A DNA stretch of 64,000 bases from Desulfamplus sp. (GCA_015231615.1 JADGBE010000005.1:1-64000), one strand, 5' to 3'; positions 18,501 to 28,328 are shown, numbered from the stretch's first letter. Numbers and translations are program-made. Notes: generated by a model not told the origin, from the letters alone.

Positions 18501-18758
18501 ACAACCAATAATGATTCTAATAAAAACCTATTAAATGCGATTGTGGAAAATTTAGCAAAAGAGTTAGACTCCTATAATCCTCTGAAATCAGAGGAGATTA
18601 TAGATAATTTGTCAGAAACTCTTTTAAGTTGGCACATTCATAAATTTGATCCAACTATATCTAAGCTAAAGAAAATGGTTAGAAATTACGATTTTGAAGA
18701 AGCACAAGAGCTACTTAACTCTATTGCAAAGGAGCTTGATTTAAGTAATGAGTTTTAA
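15561..18758 (+). CDS. BarA-like hybrid sensor histidine kinase with two REC domains and HPt
   Basis: Membrane-bound phosphorelay kinase. Two membrane helices (about 25-48 and 163-185) flank a periplasmic sensor of about 110 residues, followed by HAMP and a coiled coil. HisKA has its phospho-His in [12 protein letters not shown] near residue 293. The ATPase N and G boxes are [20 protein letters not shown] and [12 protein letters not shown]1 carries Asp in ITDWKM near 588 (Trp after the Asp is unusual) and REC2 carries LMDIQMP near 735. The C-terminal HPt has HSIKGGSGS near 894. It overlaps the next kinase gene by 11 bases, so the two are translationally coupled. The 3' end encodes an extra roughly 100-residue helical tail. 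Confidence 0.92.
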   Translation: MKLFPKFIALMWNYRKNRTIANDLIISLSIIISFIVAVIGGVFFLITIEDAKRDWQIDTDKTTGEIATMIAESVWSLNDEQMMQILTVYLQTELISGIKVEDKSSILFHKEPPKEVGIKVVKKDIVKQNLFNDSKKGQRIGFIEIYYSKEHIRKLTENMLSLGFVVVFIVVIGVFFGTRIVLNKLLTKRLNEFLLIIRNIAQGNYNLLIGSVPQRDFNEIVFAVNYMTSEIRTRTEALQLSEKKLIEANQLLEHRVKERTLQLENLNQELLFSKEQAESAEKAKSFFLANMSHEIRTPMNGVIAASDLALAETSVPSRIKRYLEMINNSAYSLLGIINDILDFSKIEAGKIDIEYSQFNFFRILERIRDTFAYHVSERNIEFLMDINSDVPYLLIGDSLRIQQILTNLIGNAIKFSKKDGVVVLGVEHSQISESEVRLSFFVKDNGIGMSESHLNKMFEPFSQEDASTTRKYGGTGLGLTITKRLVELMGGRISAISKLGEGSTFFVELKFAIGKNGELNDMVFPDMLADMHVLVVDDNAISCEIVKKILIGYVKDVSVASSGEEALELFDIYRSSPSSNDKPFGLIITDWKMENINGIELAEKIRNEKKSNIPIIMMTGFSKSAEQSAARKSGINAFLTKPVNPSTLLDAIVQIFCGDMKQEQELVTESSMYHDKFKGVHILLAEDNTTNQEIAIAVLQGTGSTVDIADNGEKAVQMICQQFDSNKIPYNLVLMDIQMPIMDGFEATSQIRQGSVTPDITIIAMTAHAMKGDMERCLAAGMNDYVAKPIRPTDLFRTMSKYLTKQIAKTSINSKSHSSTINPSDTLHSTKQADEPEKNKELFFDMNGAIERLGISQPTYIKILKGFGEELHEKIEHFWQAFHSKDIILLQRLAHSIKGGSGSICADELYKASEALDFACRKFIDSNDNGFDVESNLSSIEPLLIDVDSRIKDLINAVKNLDTDLDQVNPKSIESEELNITTNNDSNKNLLNAIVENLAKELDSYNPLKSEEIIDNLSETLLSWHIHKFDPTISKLKKMVRNYDFEEAQELLNSIAKELDLSNEF

Positions 18759-20244
18759 TGAAAAAAAACCTCTAATTCTTATTGTTGATGATGAAGTTTT
18801 CAATATTGAGATACTTCGCGAAATAGTTGAAAAATATTCTGAAGTTATTGCAACGAAAAATCCCTTAAAGGCTATTGAGCTTGCTGAAAAATTTAAGCCT
18901 GACCTTATTCTTCTTGATATTATGATGCCAGATATGGACGGCTGGGAACTTTGTGGTCATTTAAAATCTAATCCAAGAACAGCACAGATTGGCGTTTTTT
19001 TCGTTACAGCAAAAGTAGAACCATCAGATAGAGTTAAGAGCTTTCAGGTTGGGGCACAAGATTATCTTACAAAACCACTTCTTGCTCTTGAGGTTGAGGC
19101 AAGAGTTAAAGGATTTCTTGCAAGAAAACAGGAAGAGGATTTTTTAAAACAGCAGCTTGAACATACAAGAAAAATGGAGGCAATTGGAACTTTAGCTGGC
19201 GGAATTTTGCATGATATAAACAACATTCTTACCCCTATATTTGGCTATCTTCAAATTCTTATGAGCCGTATTACTGGAAAAGAGAGTGAGATGTTAAGTA
19301 AAATATTTTTTGCAACACAAAGGCTTGCTGATCTCTCAAGGCAGATTCTCAATTTTTCCAGAAAAAACGACAATAAAAAAGAGACTCTTAGGTTAAAAAT
19401 TCAGATTAAAGAGATAGTAAAGCTCTTAAAAATAGGATTTCCAAAGAGTGTAGAATTTTCACTCACAATGTCAGACAAACCCCTTAAAATAAAGGCTGAT
19501 TTAACTGCTATGCATCAAGTTGTGATAAATCTTTGCGTTAATGCTGTTCACGCTATGAACGGCAAAGGCTTAATAAAGATAGCTCTTGATGAAGTTACTC
19601 TTCCTCTAAGTAGTAATCCTTATGTAAAACTTACTGTTCAAGATGAAGGGTGCGGAATGGATAAAGAGACTCTTGCAAGAATTTTTGAGCCTTTTTATAC
19701 TACCAAAAAGAATGGAGAAGGAACAGGGCTTGGTCTTGCAACTGTTAAATCTATTGTTGAAGAGCATCAAGGAAAGATAGTTGTAGAAAGTGAAAAGGGC
19801 AAGGGGAGTGCTTTTCATCTTTTCTTTCCATCAATTGAACAAGTCTCTGAACAGCCAAAATATCCACAAAGTAAAATAGAGCGTGGAACAGAGTCAGTTA
19901 TGGTTGTTGATAATGAAAAAGATATTGTTGAATCTATCTCTGTTGTTTTAAGTGAAGCTGGATACAACACTATATGCGTAACAAAGAGTGATGAAGTTAT
20001 AAATACATTTAGCAACAATAAGGTTGATATTGTTGTTATGGATGTTGAGATGCCGGGCGAATTAAGTGGTCTTGATTTAGAGACAGGGCTTCGCAATATC
20101 AACCCATCAATTCCCATTATTTTTTGTCCGGGCTATCTGCTTCAGCACCAAAATGAACTAAGTAAAAATAGATATAACTACCTTTTATATAAACCATTTA
20201 GCCCTTATGAGCTATGTCGTATGATAAGAAAGTGCCTTGGATAG
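18748..20244 (+). CDS. REC - histidine kinase - REC cytosolic hybrid
   Basis: A soluble 498-residue protein with no membrane helices. The N-terminal receiver has LILLDIMMP near residue 55. The kinase core has [15 protein letters not shown] (phospho-His near 154) and ATPase boxes [20 protein letters not shown] and [13 protein letters not shown]-terminal receiver holds VVMDVEMP near 431 and a KPFSP Lys. The first receiver probably accepts phosphate from the BarA-like partner upstream (11-base overlap) and controls the kinase, which in turn feeds the last receiver. The 364-base gap that follows separates it from the diguanylate cyclase. Confidence 0.9.
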   Translation: MSFNEKKPLILIVDDEVFNIEILREIVEKYSEVIATKNPLKAIELAEKFKPDLILLDIMMPDMDGWELCGHLKSNPRTAQIGVFFVTAKVEPSDRVKSFQVGAQDYLTKPLLALEVEARVKGFLARKQEEDFLKQQLEHTRKMEAIGTLAGGILHDINNILTPIFGYLQILMSRITGKESEMLSKIFFATQRLADLSRQILNFSRKNDNKKETLRLKIQIKEIVKLLKIGFPKSVEFSLTMSDKPLKIKADLTAMHQVVINLCVNAVHAMNGKGLIKIALDEVTLPLSSNPYVKLTVQDEGCGMDKETLARIFEPFYTTKKNGEGTGLGLATVKSIVEEHQGKIVVESEKGKGSAFHLFFPSIEQVSEQPKYPQSKIERGTESVMVVDNEKDIVESISVVLSEAGYNTICVTKSDEVINTFSNNKVDIVVMDVEMPGELSGLDLETGLRNINPSIPIIFCPGYLLQHQNELSKNRYNYLLYKPFSPYELCRMIRKCLG

Positions 20245-20608
20245 GCTGAATTGACTTCCTGCAAAACCCATTTGCTATCCAGTAAACTCAATGTGGCAGT
20301 TCAAGTTTTGCAGAAACTATCCTTTCCTGCAAAACCCTTGGCTGATTTTTGACGCCAAAATACCAACGCCCATCGGCAGATTTTACCTCCCTATATCAAT
20401 TATTCCGAATCATTTTATAATATTTTGTCTCTTACAGCAGCTTATAATTTTTATAACATATTGTAATTTAAAGACATACTCCTTTTGCTTTTGTGATGGC
20501 ATATTGTTTGCATTTCATCATTTCAAATTAAAAATATATAACTCTTTAATTAATAACCTAATATTTTTCAGTGATAATTGTTAAATGATAATTGAAAGGA
20601 GAGACGCT
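20245..20608. other. Intergenic region with short direct and inverted repeats
   Basis: TTCCTGCAAAACCC occurs at 20256-20269 and 20324-20337, with the inverted form GTTTTGCAG at 20305-20313 between them, which could make alternative stems. The rest is AT-rich. The 97-residue open frame at 20291-20584 has no ribosome-binding site and a random-looking, Phe/Ile-rich composition, so I do not count it as a gene. Confidence 0.45.
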
Positions 20609-21682
20609 ATGAAAGTTGAATTCAAAAGATTATTTAGAATATTGCCACTTGTTTTTAATGCTGCTGTCAGAAATGCAGACCATGAAAAATTGACTCAGCA
20701 CATAATCAACTTGAATCAGCAAAACTCTGTTCAAGGAATTATCAATGAGATGGCTATATGCCTCAAAGAGATTCTAAATTACCGTCTATTTGCATTTGTT
20801 TTACAAAGTGAGATTAACACCACACAGAATCGAGTCGATATTGATGTTTGGCTTGATCCAAGAATGTATAGAAAATCATTAGAATCTGTTTTTATTAAAG
20901 ATTTCCATTTATCGGGTGAATCTCAAATCAATTATCTTAACCATACTTTTGAGCATGATGAGAAAGAGCAGAAATTTAGCCTTGAAAATCTTGTGTCATA
21001 CACTCTTAATGAAGAGAATTGTCAGGGAAAAATCTATATGCTTACAAGTCGAGATATATCTAAATATCACGATAATATAGTATCCATGATCTTAAAAAGT
21101 AGTGGGTTAGCTTTATCAAAACTTATAAATATTGAAAAATTAACAAATGCCGCCACAATTGATCCTCTTACAGGCTGCTATAATAGGCGAGAGTTTGAGG
21201 TGCAGATCAAAAAGAGTATTGCGACTGCCAAGAGGCTACAAACTCCTCTCTCTGTTTTCATGTTTGATATTGACCATTTCAAAAAAGTTAATGATACCTA
21301 CGGACATCAAGCTGGAGATGCGGTTCTTCAAAAAGTCTCTGCTATAGTTAAAAGCAGTGTCCGTTCGGGTGATATTCTTGCAAGATATGGTGGTGAGGAG
21401 TTTATAGCAATTCTTCCAACAACTTCTAAATTAGAGGCTATAGAGCTTGCTGATAGGTTACGCCAAAAAATTGAAGAACAAACTATTATCACAGATGCTG
21501 GAACTATAAGAGTTACGGCAAGTTTTGGTATATCATCACTTAATCCATCTTATGAAAGACCAGATTCTGCCGATATAATTAAACTCGTTGAAGATGCTGA
21601 CTCTATGATGTATAAGGCAAAACTAAATGGCAGAAATACTGTTATGCCCGGGATAATACATCTATTAACAAAGGCTATTTAA
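20609..21682 (+). CDS. GGDEF diguanylate cyclase
   Basis: Makes cyclic di-GMP from two GTP. The C-terminal GGDEF domain begins ATIDPLTGCYNRREFE, contains MFDIDHFKKVNDTYGHQAGD and the active-site loop GGEEF near residue 260. RSGD, five residues before that loop, is an intact I-site for product inhibition. The N-terminal 175 residues form a soluble sensor-like domain, perhaps GAF-like, with no membrane helix. I moved the start from ATG 20585 to ATG 20609, which has AAAGGAGAGA directly upstream. Its place after two phosphorelay proteins suggests it belongs to the same signalling block, though it has its own upstream gap. Confidence 0.92.
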   Translation: MKVEFKRLFRILPLVFNAAVRNADHEKLTQHIINLNQQNSVQGIINEMAICLKEILNYRLFAFVLQSEINTTQNRVDIDVWLDPRMYRKSLESVFIKDFHLSGESQINYLNHTFEHDEKEQKFSLENLVSYTLNEENCQGKIYMLTSRDISKYHDNIVSMILKSSGLALSKLINIEKLTNAATIDPLTGCYNRREFEVQIKKSIATAKRLQTPLSVFMFDIDHFKKVNDTYGHQAGDAVLQKVSAIVKSSVRSGDILARYGGEEFIAILPTTSKLEAIELADRLRQKIEEQTIITDAGTIRVTASFGISSLNPSYERPDSADIIKLVEDADSMMYKAKLNGRNTVMPGIIHLLTKAI

Positions 21683-21718
21683 AGATAACCTTTTTATTTA
21701 AGAAGCTCGTTTTATTCC

Positions 21719-21747
21719 TCCCTGCCTATGGCGGGGATTTTTATTTT
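21719..21747 (+). terminator. Rho-independent terminator after the diguanylate cyclase
   Basis: Stem TCCCTGCC, loop TAT, GGCGGGGA (one G-U pair), then a T-rich run TTTTTATTTT. It lies 37 bases after the cyclase stop. Confidence 0.75.
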
Positions 21748-21780
21748 AAGGCTTTAAAAAAAATAAAAATATTATGATAA

Positions 21781-21875
21781 ATAATTATTTTGCCCCTCCC
21801 CGCCCTCCCCAAGGGGAGGGAGTATATTATCCCCTCTCCATTGGGGAGGGGGACGGGGTGGGGCTAATAGGAAAT
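21781..21875 (-). repeat. C/G-rich element B, intergenic copy in reverse orientation
   Basis: Reverse complement of the element at 14304-14420: it begins AATTATTTTGCCCC and ends GGGGCTAATAGGAA. The two inner G/C-rich inverted repeats are both present. It lies upstream of the CoA-transferase gene. Confidence 0.9.
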
Positions 21876-21938
21876 ACTATAAAATTAAAATCACTGAATT
21901 TGATAAGCAATTAAATTATATAAAATATGGAGGTCTCT

Positions 21939-23912
21939 ATGGGAGCTACCAATTATTGGGCAGATGATTATGTTCATAAAAAACGGACTGTTAAAGATGC
22001 TGTAAGCCATATACAGTCGGGTCAAAGAGTTTTTATTGGCTCATACTGTGGAGAACCTCAAGCTCTTGTAAGCGGTTTGGCTGATATGTCCGACAGGTTA
22101 AGCGATGTTGAGATAATACGCTTAATGTCAAGAGAGACCACCCCTCTTACAAAGATAGCAGATAAAACAAACGATCAAGTTATGAATATCCGCTCCATCT
22201 ATCTTGGTTCTGCTAAATCTGAAGAGCTTGCAAAGAATACAAGATTCTATACTCCCGTTAATATGGCTGAAGTGCCACATCTTTTTAGCAGCAGAAGAAT
22301 CCCAATTGACGTTGCTATGATTCAGGTTACACCTCCTGATGATTTTGGCTGGATGAGTCTTGGGGTGTCAGTTGATGTTACCCTTTCTGCTGCCCGCTCT
22401 GCAGATGTTGTTATAGCCCAAGTCAACTCAAAAATGCCTATGGTTCTTGGACAGAGCTTTATCCATGTAAATGATGTTGATTTCATAGTTGAGTTAGATG
22501 AGGATTTGATGACAATAACATCAAATCCTCCCCCTCAAAAGGCTGCTAAAATTGGTCAACATATTGTCAGGTTAATCGAAGATGGATCAACACTTCAAAT
22601 AGGGCTTGATGCAGCGTCTCAGGCAACAATTCAGGCTCTTTCAAATAAAAATGATCTTGGTATCCACTCCCAATTTCTAACAAATGATATGATGCATCTC
22701 TATTCAATGGGTGTCATAACAAATAAAAAAAAGGGTTTTAATAATGGAAAAATGGTAGCTGCCTGTTCTGTGGGAACTAAGGCTCTTTATGACTTTCTAC
22801 ATATAAATCCAGCAGTTGAATTTCAGCCTTTTGACTATGTTAATGATCTTGAAATCATATCAAGACATAACAAAATGGTCTCTATGAATGTTGCCCAGAC
22901 AATTGATCTATTTGGTCAGGTGTCGTGCGATGCCCAATCTTATACTCTATATGCTGGTGTATCTGGCATTTCCGACTTTACGAGAGGGGCAAACCGTTCT
23001 AAAGGTGGAAAATCCATTATTATGCTAAACTCAACTATTACTGTTAAGGTTAATGGTGATGAAAATAGCAATATAAATACTTTTGGCAAGAAAGATGCCT
23101 TGCAAAATATATTTTCTACTACTACTGCTAAAGACGTTGTAACAGAAAAAAGGGTAAGTTCCATTGTGCCTCAGTTAAACAACACCATTGTAACGATTCC
23201 TCGTGAAGATATACGCTATGTTGTTACAGAGTTTGGGGCTGTAAACCTCTTTGGCAAAAGCACTCAGGAGCGAGCTTTTGCCCTTATTAGTATCGCACAC
23301 CCTGAATTTCGTGATGAGCTTTTAAATGAAGCTAAAAAAATCGGTATGATAGGTCAAGACCGCACGCTTGGGGAGTCAGTTTATGGTATCTATCCTGTTA
23401 AACTTGAAGAGAACATAACAATAAATGGTGAAAAGATAACCTTAAGACCAGCAAAACCTGTAGATGACAGAAGAATTCAGGAACACTTTTACCAGCTTGA
23501 GAAAGCTGATGTTATTTCAAGATTTTTCCATGAAAAGACAAGATTTTTGCGTGATGATGTTGAGGTTATGAGTCAGATTGATTACAAGAGAAATCTAACA
23601 ATAATAGCCCTTGTTGGTGAGATGGGATTTGACAGAGTTGTAGGTGTTGGAAGCTACTACCTTGAGCCTGCGACCAATATGGCTGAAGTTGCCTTCTCTG
23701 TTAGTAAAGAGTATCAAAATCAGGGCATTGGAAGAGCTTTGATACGAAAACTTTCAGAATCAGCAAGAAACAGAGGAATTGCTGGGCTTTTTGCGGTAAC
23801 TTCAACTGGCAATAAAAATATGATAAAGCTTTTCAAAAGTTTGCCATATAAAGTCCAATCAGAGATTGATGAAGATATGCTTTTAAGTTGTCGTTTTATT
23901 GAAGCAAAGTAG
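21939..23912 (+). CDS. Acetyl-CoA hydrolase/CoA-transferase fused to GNAT acetyltransferase
   Basis: Residues 1-480 form a family I CoA-transferase of the acetyl-CoA hydrolase/4-hydroxybutyrate CoA-transferase type (VTPPDDFGWMSLG; SQFLTNDMM; YVVTEFGAVNLFG; ALISIAHPEFR). Residues about 490-657 form a GNAT domain (acetyl-CoA loop YQNQGIGRALIR). The motif that carries the catalytic Glu in characterised transferases (GIHTEM-like) reads GIHSQF here, so Gln stands at the catalytic position. I recall Gln variants in related GNAT fusions, so this may mark a subfamily. The fusion could couple a CoA-ester to protein acylation. Start ATG 21939 is chosen over 21927 because GGAGG sits 5 bases before it. 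Confidence 0.88.
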   Translation: MGATNYWADDYVHKKRTVKDAVSHIQSGQRVFIGSYCGEPQALVSGLADMSDRLSDVEIIRLMSRETTPLTKIADKTNDQVMNIRSIYLGSAKSEELAKNTRFYTPVNMAEVPHLFSSRRIPIDVAMIQVTPPDDFGWMSLGVSVDVTLSAARSADVVIAQVNSKMPMVLGQSFIHVNDVDFIVELDEDLMTITSNPPPQKAAKIGQHIVRLIEDGSTLQIGLDAASQATIQALSNKNDLGIHSQFLTNDMMHLYSMGVITNKKKGFNNGKMVAACSVGTKALYDFLHINPAVEFQPFDYVNDLEIISRHNKMVSMNVAQTIDLFGQVSCDAQSYTLYAGVSGISDFTRGANRSKGGKSIIMLNSTITVKVNGDENSNINTFGKKDALQNIFSTTTAKDVVTEKRVSSIVPQLNNTIVTIPREDIRYVVTEFGAVNLFGKSTQERAFALISIAHPEFRDELLNEAKKIGMIGQDRTLGESVYGIYPVKLEENITINGEKITLRPAKPVDDRRIQEHFYQLEKADVISRFFHEKTRFLRDDVEVMSQIDYKRNLTIIALVGEMGFDRVVGVGSYYLEPATNMAEVAFSVSKEYQNQGIGRALIRKLSESARNRGIAGLFAVTSTGNKNMIKLFKSLPYKVQSEIDEDMLLSCRFIEAK

Positions 23913-23977
23913 TTTTAAACCCAAGGTTGAATTTTAATAAATTGGCAAAACCCTTAAAATAAAATTAAAAGTTTTAA

Positions 23978-25705
23978 ATGGAAAAATTGACGCCTCACAA
24001 CATTATGGTAATGCTGCTCTCTCTTGGAATTCTGCTTGGTGTGGCAAGAACTCTTGGAGAGCTTGCCCAGAGGTTTCATCAACCTGCTGTGGTAGGAGAA
24101 TTACTTGCTGGAGTCTTGCTTGGTCCAACTGTTTTAGGAACTATCTATCCTGAGTTAAACCTGTTTCTCTTTCCAATAAATGGTGCAAATGCAATTGCAC
24201 TTGACGCCATATCAAACCTTTCTATTGTGTTATTTTTGATGGTTGCTGGTATAGAGGTTGATCTCTCAACTATTTGGAAACAAGGCAAAATTGGTCTAAA
24301 AGTTGGAATTACAAGCATTATGGTTCCTTTTGTCTTTGCTTTTATCACTGCATGGTTTTTTCCAACAATATTTGGAAAAGAGCTGCAAGTTAATAATTTC
24401 CTATTTGCCTTGTTCATTGCAACTGCAATCTCAATATCTGCACTTCCTATAATTGCTAAAACACTTATGGATATGAACTTATATCGAAGCGATCTTGGAA
24501 TGGTCGTTGTAAGTGCCGCTATTTTTAACGACATTATTGGCTGGATAGTTTTTGCCGTTGTTTTAGGTCTTATGGAGAATAATCCAGATGGTGCTAATGG
24601 TGGGAACAACATATTTTTAACAGTTTTATTAATTCTTAGTTTTGCGGGAATTGTGCTTACATTTGGACGATGGCTAATTCATAAGTTATTGCCATTTGTT
24701 CAGGCATACACAAGGTGGCCCGGAGGAGAGCTAAGTTTTGCGATAGTTCTTGCCTTGCTTGGTGCTGCTTTTACCGAATGGATAGGGATACACGCTATTT
24801 TTGGAGCTTTTTTAGTTGGTGCTGCAATTGGTGATTCATCTCATTTAAGAGAACATACACGGGTGATTATTGATAATTTTGTTTCGTTTATCTTTGCACC
24901 GTTTTTTTTTGCGAGCATTGGTTTAAAAATAAATTTTATCTCCTATTTTGATTTTTCTTTAGTTTTAACAGTTCTTGCAGTTGCGTGCATCTTTAAGACA
25001 GTTGGTGGAACTTTGGGGGCGATTTGGGGTAAAATGTCTTATCGCGAATCCTCAGCCGTTGGGTTTGGAATGGTGTCAGTTGGTGCTATGGGAATTATTG
25101 TAGGGCTTCTTGCCTTAGAGGCTGGAATTATAAACAATAGGTTATTTGTTGCCTTAGTTATAATGGCTATTATTACCTCTATGATGAGCGGTCCTGCCAT
25201 GAGGCTTATTCTTAATCCTGTAAAATCATGGAAACTCCAAGATGCTCTTTTCTCAAAACTATTTATAAGAGAGTTAAAGGCTCTATCACGGCGTGAAGCT
25301 ATTAATGAGATGGTTGAAATGGTATGTAGAGAGTTTAGTTTAGATCAAGATAAAGTAGGGTATGTTGTATGGAAAAGGGAAAAGGCATTAAGCACTGGAA
25401 TCGGTAAAGGGGTAGCACTTCCACACGCAAGGATTAAGGGGCTTGCTTACCCACTTGTCTCTGTGGGAATTTCTGATACTGGAATTGACTTTGATGCACC
25501 TGACGGAAAGCCCGCCAATGTTATCTTTCTTGTGCTAACCCCTGAAAATGCTCCTGAATCACAACTTACAATCGTCTCTGAAATTGCAAAACTTTTTCGT
25601 AACCAAACAATACTTCAAAATGTTCTTAAAACAAGAACATTTACCGATTTTTTAGCATTGATAAAGAGTCAGTCTGCTCCAAAAGTATCTGATACTACAA
25701 TTTAA
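23978..25705 (+). CDS. CPA2 cation:proton antiporter fused to PTS EIIA domain
   Basis: Residues 1-400 form a KefB/NapA-like antiporter with about 12 membrane helices; QPAVVGELLAGVLLGPTVLG and the central FNDIIGWI region with its ion-site Asp are recognisable. Residues about 430-570 form a PTS EIIA type 2 (fructose/nitrogen PTS) domain with the phosphorylatable His in GVALPHARI near residue 481. The antiporter would exchange Na+ or K+ for H+. EIIA suggests control by PTS phosphorylation state. TerC follows after 26 bases on the same strand. Confidence 0.9.
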   Translation: MEKLTPHNIMVMLLSLGILLGVARTLGELAQRFHQPAVVGELLAGVLLGPTVLGTIYPELNLFLFPINGANAIALDAISNLSIVLFLMVAGIEVDLSTIWKQGKIGLKVGITSIMVPFVFAFITAWFFPTIFGKELQVNNFLFALFIATAISISALPIIAKTLMDMNLYRSDLGMVVVSAAIFNDIIGWIVFAVVLGLMENNPDGANGGNNIFLTVLLILSFAGIVLTFGRWLIHKLLPFVQAYTRWPGGELSFAIVLALLGAAFTEWIGIHAIFGAFLVGAAIGDSSHLREHTRVIIDNFVSFIFAPFFFASIGLKINFISYFDFSLVLTVLAVACIFKTVGGTLGAIWGKMSYRESSAVGFGMVSVGAMGIIVGLLALEAGIINNRLFVALVIMAIITSMMSGPAMRLILNPVKSWKLQDALFSKLFIRELKALSRREAINEMVEMVCREFSLDQDKVGYVVWKREKALSTGIGKGVALPHARIKGLAYPLVSVGISDTGIDFDAPDGKPANVIFLVLTPENAPESQLTIVSEIAKLFRNQTILQNVLKTRTFTDFLALIKSQSAPKVSDTTI

Positions 25706-25731
25706 AAAAATAACATTATAAGGAAAAAACA

Positions 25732-26442
25732 GTGTTTGAATGGATTTTTAGTGTGGAAGCATGGATTGCATTGGCAACTCTAACCGCTCTTGAGATTGTT
25801 TTGGGCATTGATAATATTATCTTTATCTCAATTCTTGTGGGGCGTCTGCCTGAAGAACAACGAAACTTAGGCAGAAGAGTAGGGCTGGGACTTGCAATGG
25901 GGACTCGTCTTATTCTTCTTTTTTCAATTGTTTGGGTTGTGGGATTAACCAAACCTTGGTTTTCTATTTTGGGTCAAGAAATTTCAGGAAGAGACATTAT
26001 ACTTATTGGCGGAGGACTATTTCTTCTTGCTAAAGCTACCCATGAAATTCACAACAGCATTGAAGGAAAAGCAGAAGATGAAGATAAATCAGCATCCTCA
26101 TCTATAACTCTTGGCTCTATACTTTTTCAGATCGCAATTTTAGATATTGTCTTTTCTCTTGATTCCGTTATTACTGCTGTCGGACTTGCAAAGCACATAT
26201 CAATAATGGCGATTGCCGTAGTTATTTCTGTTGGAGTTATGATGTTTGCAGCAAAAGCAATTGGTGAATTTGTTGAGAACCACCCAACAATCAAGATTTT
26301 AGCACTCTCATTTTTGATTATGGTTGGTTTTACGCTTGTGCTTGAAGGGTTTGATGTTCATATTCCAAAAGGATATATCTACTTTTCAATCGCATTTTCA
26401 GTATCAGTTGAGATGATTAATCTGCGATTGCGTAAAAAATAA
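25732..26442 (+). CDS. TerC-family integral membrane protein
   Basis: A 236-residue protein with about seven hydrophobic helices. The two acidic family motifs EIVLGIDNIIFIS and LDIVFSLDSVITA are intact. TerC/YgaP-type proteins are linked to metal (manganese) export or to metalation of secreted proteins; the specific role here is unknown. The start is GTG with AAGGA upstream. It probably shares a transcript with the antiporter. Confidence 0.9.
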   Translation: MFEWIFSVEAWIALATLTALEIVLGIDNIIFISILVGRLPEEQRNLGRRVGLGLAMGTRLILLFSIVWVVGLTKPWFSILGQEISGRDIILIGGGLFLLAKATHEIHNSIEGKAEDEDKSASSSITLGSILFQIAILDIVFSLDSVITAVGLAKHISIMAIAVVISVGVMMFAAKAIGEFVENHPTIKILALSFLIMVGFTLVLEGFDVHIPKGYIYFSIAFSVSVEMINLRLRKK

Positions 26443-26616
26443 CGGATATAAAAATTGAGAAAACTTTAACTGCCTATCTTATGTTTTTGATGTCTCCTGT
26501 CGATTTAATGGAAAATATTAGGTGTTTTTTATAAATTGAGTTTTAAAGATTAGAGCCTTGATATTTAAACAGGCCTTAAACTAAAATAGAGAGAATAAAA
26601 ATTGGGGAGGTGTATT
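26443..26616. other. Gap before the unknown gene at 26617
   Basis: Bases 26552-26586 (core TTTAAACAGGC) match about 26 of 35 positions of 15424-15458. Nothing else was recognised. Confidence 0.3.
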
Positions 26617-27576
26617 ATGAGTAGTATATCACAGTTAGGTTCATCAGTTGGAAGTTTACAAAATAGAAGCAATCTTGGCGACTACGCAACTCTTTCAGAA
26701 AGAAAAGAGGCTTTACAGGCTTCTCAAAGCAAGAATCTTGAACTATCTCTAACCACAAAAGATGGTGATACAGTTACTTTAAGTGCAGGCTCTTTTATGG
26801 AGTTCTCAGCACTTGCCTACGATAAAAGCGGTAGAATATCCAATGGTTCTGAAAATGCGTCAGGTCGTTTAAGTTCAAGAGAGATGACTCTTGCTTCTGG
26901 TTCTCAATTTACATTTTCTGTTAAAGGAAGTTTAAGTGAAGAGGAGATGGACGACATTGAGAACATAGTTAAGACACTTGATGATGTTATAAATAAGATG
27001 GCAACTGGAAATATGGACGATGCTGTCGCAAAAGCTCTTGAGATGCAAGATGGTTATGAAAATATAGCTGGCTTTGAGGCAAATCTTAGCACTTCAAGTT
27101 CATATAGTTTTGAGCAGGCAATATCTAAGCAGGAGTATTATTCAGACTCAAATGTTGAAGGAAGAGAAGATATAGGTAATCTGCTTGGTGGTTTGTTAAA
27201 TGAAAATAGTTCAAACGATACTATAAATGGTTTGAACCAAGAAATGAGTGGTTTGAATCAAGAAGCTGGTGCTGAACTTGATGTTCTAAAAGACTCTTCA
27301 AGCAGACTTATGGATATGATGCTAAAAGAGCTTGAAAAGTTAAGAGAGGAGAATAAAGCATTTACAAGAAAAGCAGCAGAGCCTGTAGATCAACTACTTT
27401 CCCACCATATTGAGTCGCTTAAAAAAAGTGAAGAGAGTAGTGAAAATAGTGAAAAGAACGGCGGGTTACTTGATCAGCTTGCCAATGCAAGAAAAGGTAT
27501 GGCAGATGAGTTCCGCAAAATGATGCCTGAAGCAGAAGATTTCCGTAAAATAGCATCATCATTTTTTAATGTATAA
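26617..27576 (+). CDS. Unknown Ser/Glu-rich protein
   Basis: A 319-residue soluble protein with no signal peptide or membrane helix. The N-terminal 100 residues are Ser-rich, with a beta-strand-like segment LELSLTTKDGDTVTLSAG. The middle (100-150) is helical. The C-terminal third is a charged coiled coil (MLKELEKLREENKAF) ending in DEFRKMMPEAEDFRKIASSF. The opening MSSISQLGSSVGSLQNRS and overall layout recall flagellar or secretion-associated proteins, but I do not recognise the family. The start is ATG 26617 with GGGGAGGTG upstream. The upp gene follows after 33 bases. Confidence 0.7.
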   Translation: MSSISQLGSSVGSLQNRSNLGDYATLSERKEALQASQSKNLELSLTTKDGDTVTLSAGSFMEFSALAYDKSGRISNGSENASGRLSSREMTLASGSQFTFSVKGSLSEEEMDDIENIVKTLDDVINKMATGNMDDAVAKALEMQDGYENIAGFEANLSTSSSYSFEQAISKQEYYSDSNVEGREDIGNLLGGLLNENSSNDTINGLNQEMSGLNQEAGAELDVLKDSSSRLMDMMLKELEKLREENKAFTRKAAEPVDQLLSHHIESLKKSEESSENSEKNGGLLDQLANARKGMADEFRKMMPEAEDFRKIASSFFNV

Positions 27577-27609
27577 ACAGAGTGTTAATAATTAAGAGAG
27601 GAGGAAATA

Positions 27610-28236
27610 GTGACAGTCTATGTTCAAAATCACCCGCTTATAAAGCACAAACTTGGTCTGATGAGAGAAAAAGAGATCTCTACAAAAGATTTTAGAGATT
27701 TGGCATCTGAAGTTGCCAGACTTTTAACTTATGAGGCAACAAAGAATATTGAGACCGAAAAGCAGATAATTGAGGGGTGGGCAGGCAGCGTTGAGGTTGA
27801 AAGGATAAAGGGCAAGAAGATTACTATTGTCCCAATTCTTAGGGCGGGTCTTGGCATGATGGACGGAGTTATTGATCTTATTCCATCTGCCAAGGTAAGC
27901 GTTGTAGGTTTTTACAGAAATGAAGAGACCCTTGAGCCTGTAAAGTATTACGTTAAAGTAACAAGCTCAATTGATGAAAGAACAGCACTTATTTTAGATC
28001 CAATGCTTGCAACTGGCGGAACTTTGATTGCAACTATCGATCTGCTTAAAGAGGCGGGTTGTAAAGATATTAAAGGGCTATTTTTGGTAGCTGCCCCCGA
28101 AGGGATTGCTAAAGTTACCGAAAAGCATCCTGATGTTGATATTTATGTTGCGGCTATTGACGAACGCCTCAATGATGTTGGATATATTCTTCCGGGTCTT
28201 GGTGATGCTGGAGATAAAATTTTTGGAACAAAATAG
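27610..28236 (+). CDS. upp: Uracil phosphoribosyltransferase
   Basis: Salvages uracil with PRPP to UMP. The PRPP-binding loop [11 protein letters not shown] and the uracil-site [17 protein letters not shown] are intact. Length of 208 residues equals E. coli Upp. The start is GTG behind GAGAGGAGG. It is followed by the uracil permease, 92 bases on, forming an uptake and salvage pair. Confidence 0.96.
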   Translation: MTVYVQNHPLIKHKLGLMREKEISTKDFRDLASEVARLLTYEATKNIETEKQIIEGWAGSVEVERIKGKKITIVPILRAGLGMMDGVIDLIPSAKVSVVGFYRNEETLEPVKYYVKVTSSIDERTALILDPMLATGGTLIATIDLLKEAGCKDIKGLFLVAAPEGIAKVTEKHPDVDIYVAAIDERLNDVGYILPGLGDAGDKIFGTK

Positions 28237-28328
28237 ACTCTATATAGTATTCCAGATAAATAAATTGGAAAAATATATAAAACAAAATTCGTAAAATAAT
28301 TAAATAAACATTTAAGGAAAATAAATAG

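Noticed and set aside
20291-20584. 97-residue open frame before the diguanylate cyclase
   Set aside because: No start signal, random-looking Phe/Ile/Cys composition and overlap with repeats; more likely non-coding AT-rich DNA.
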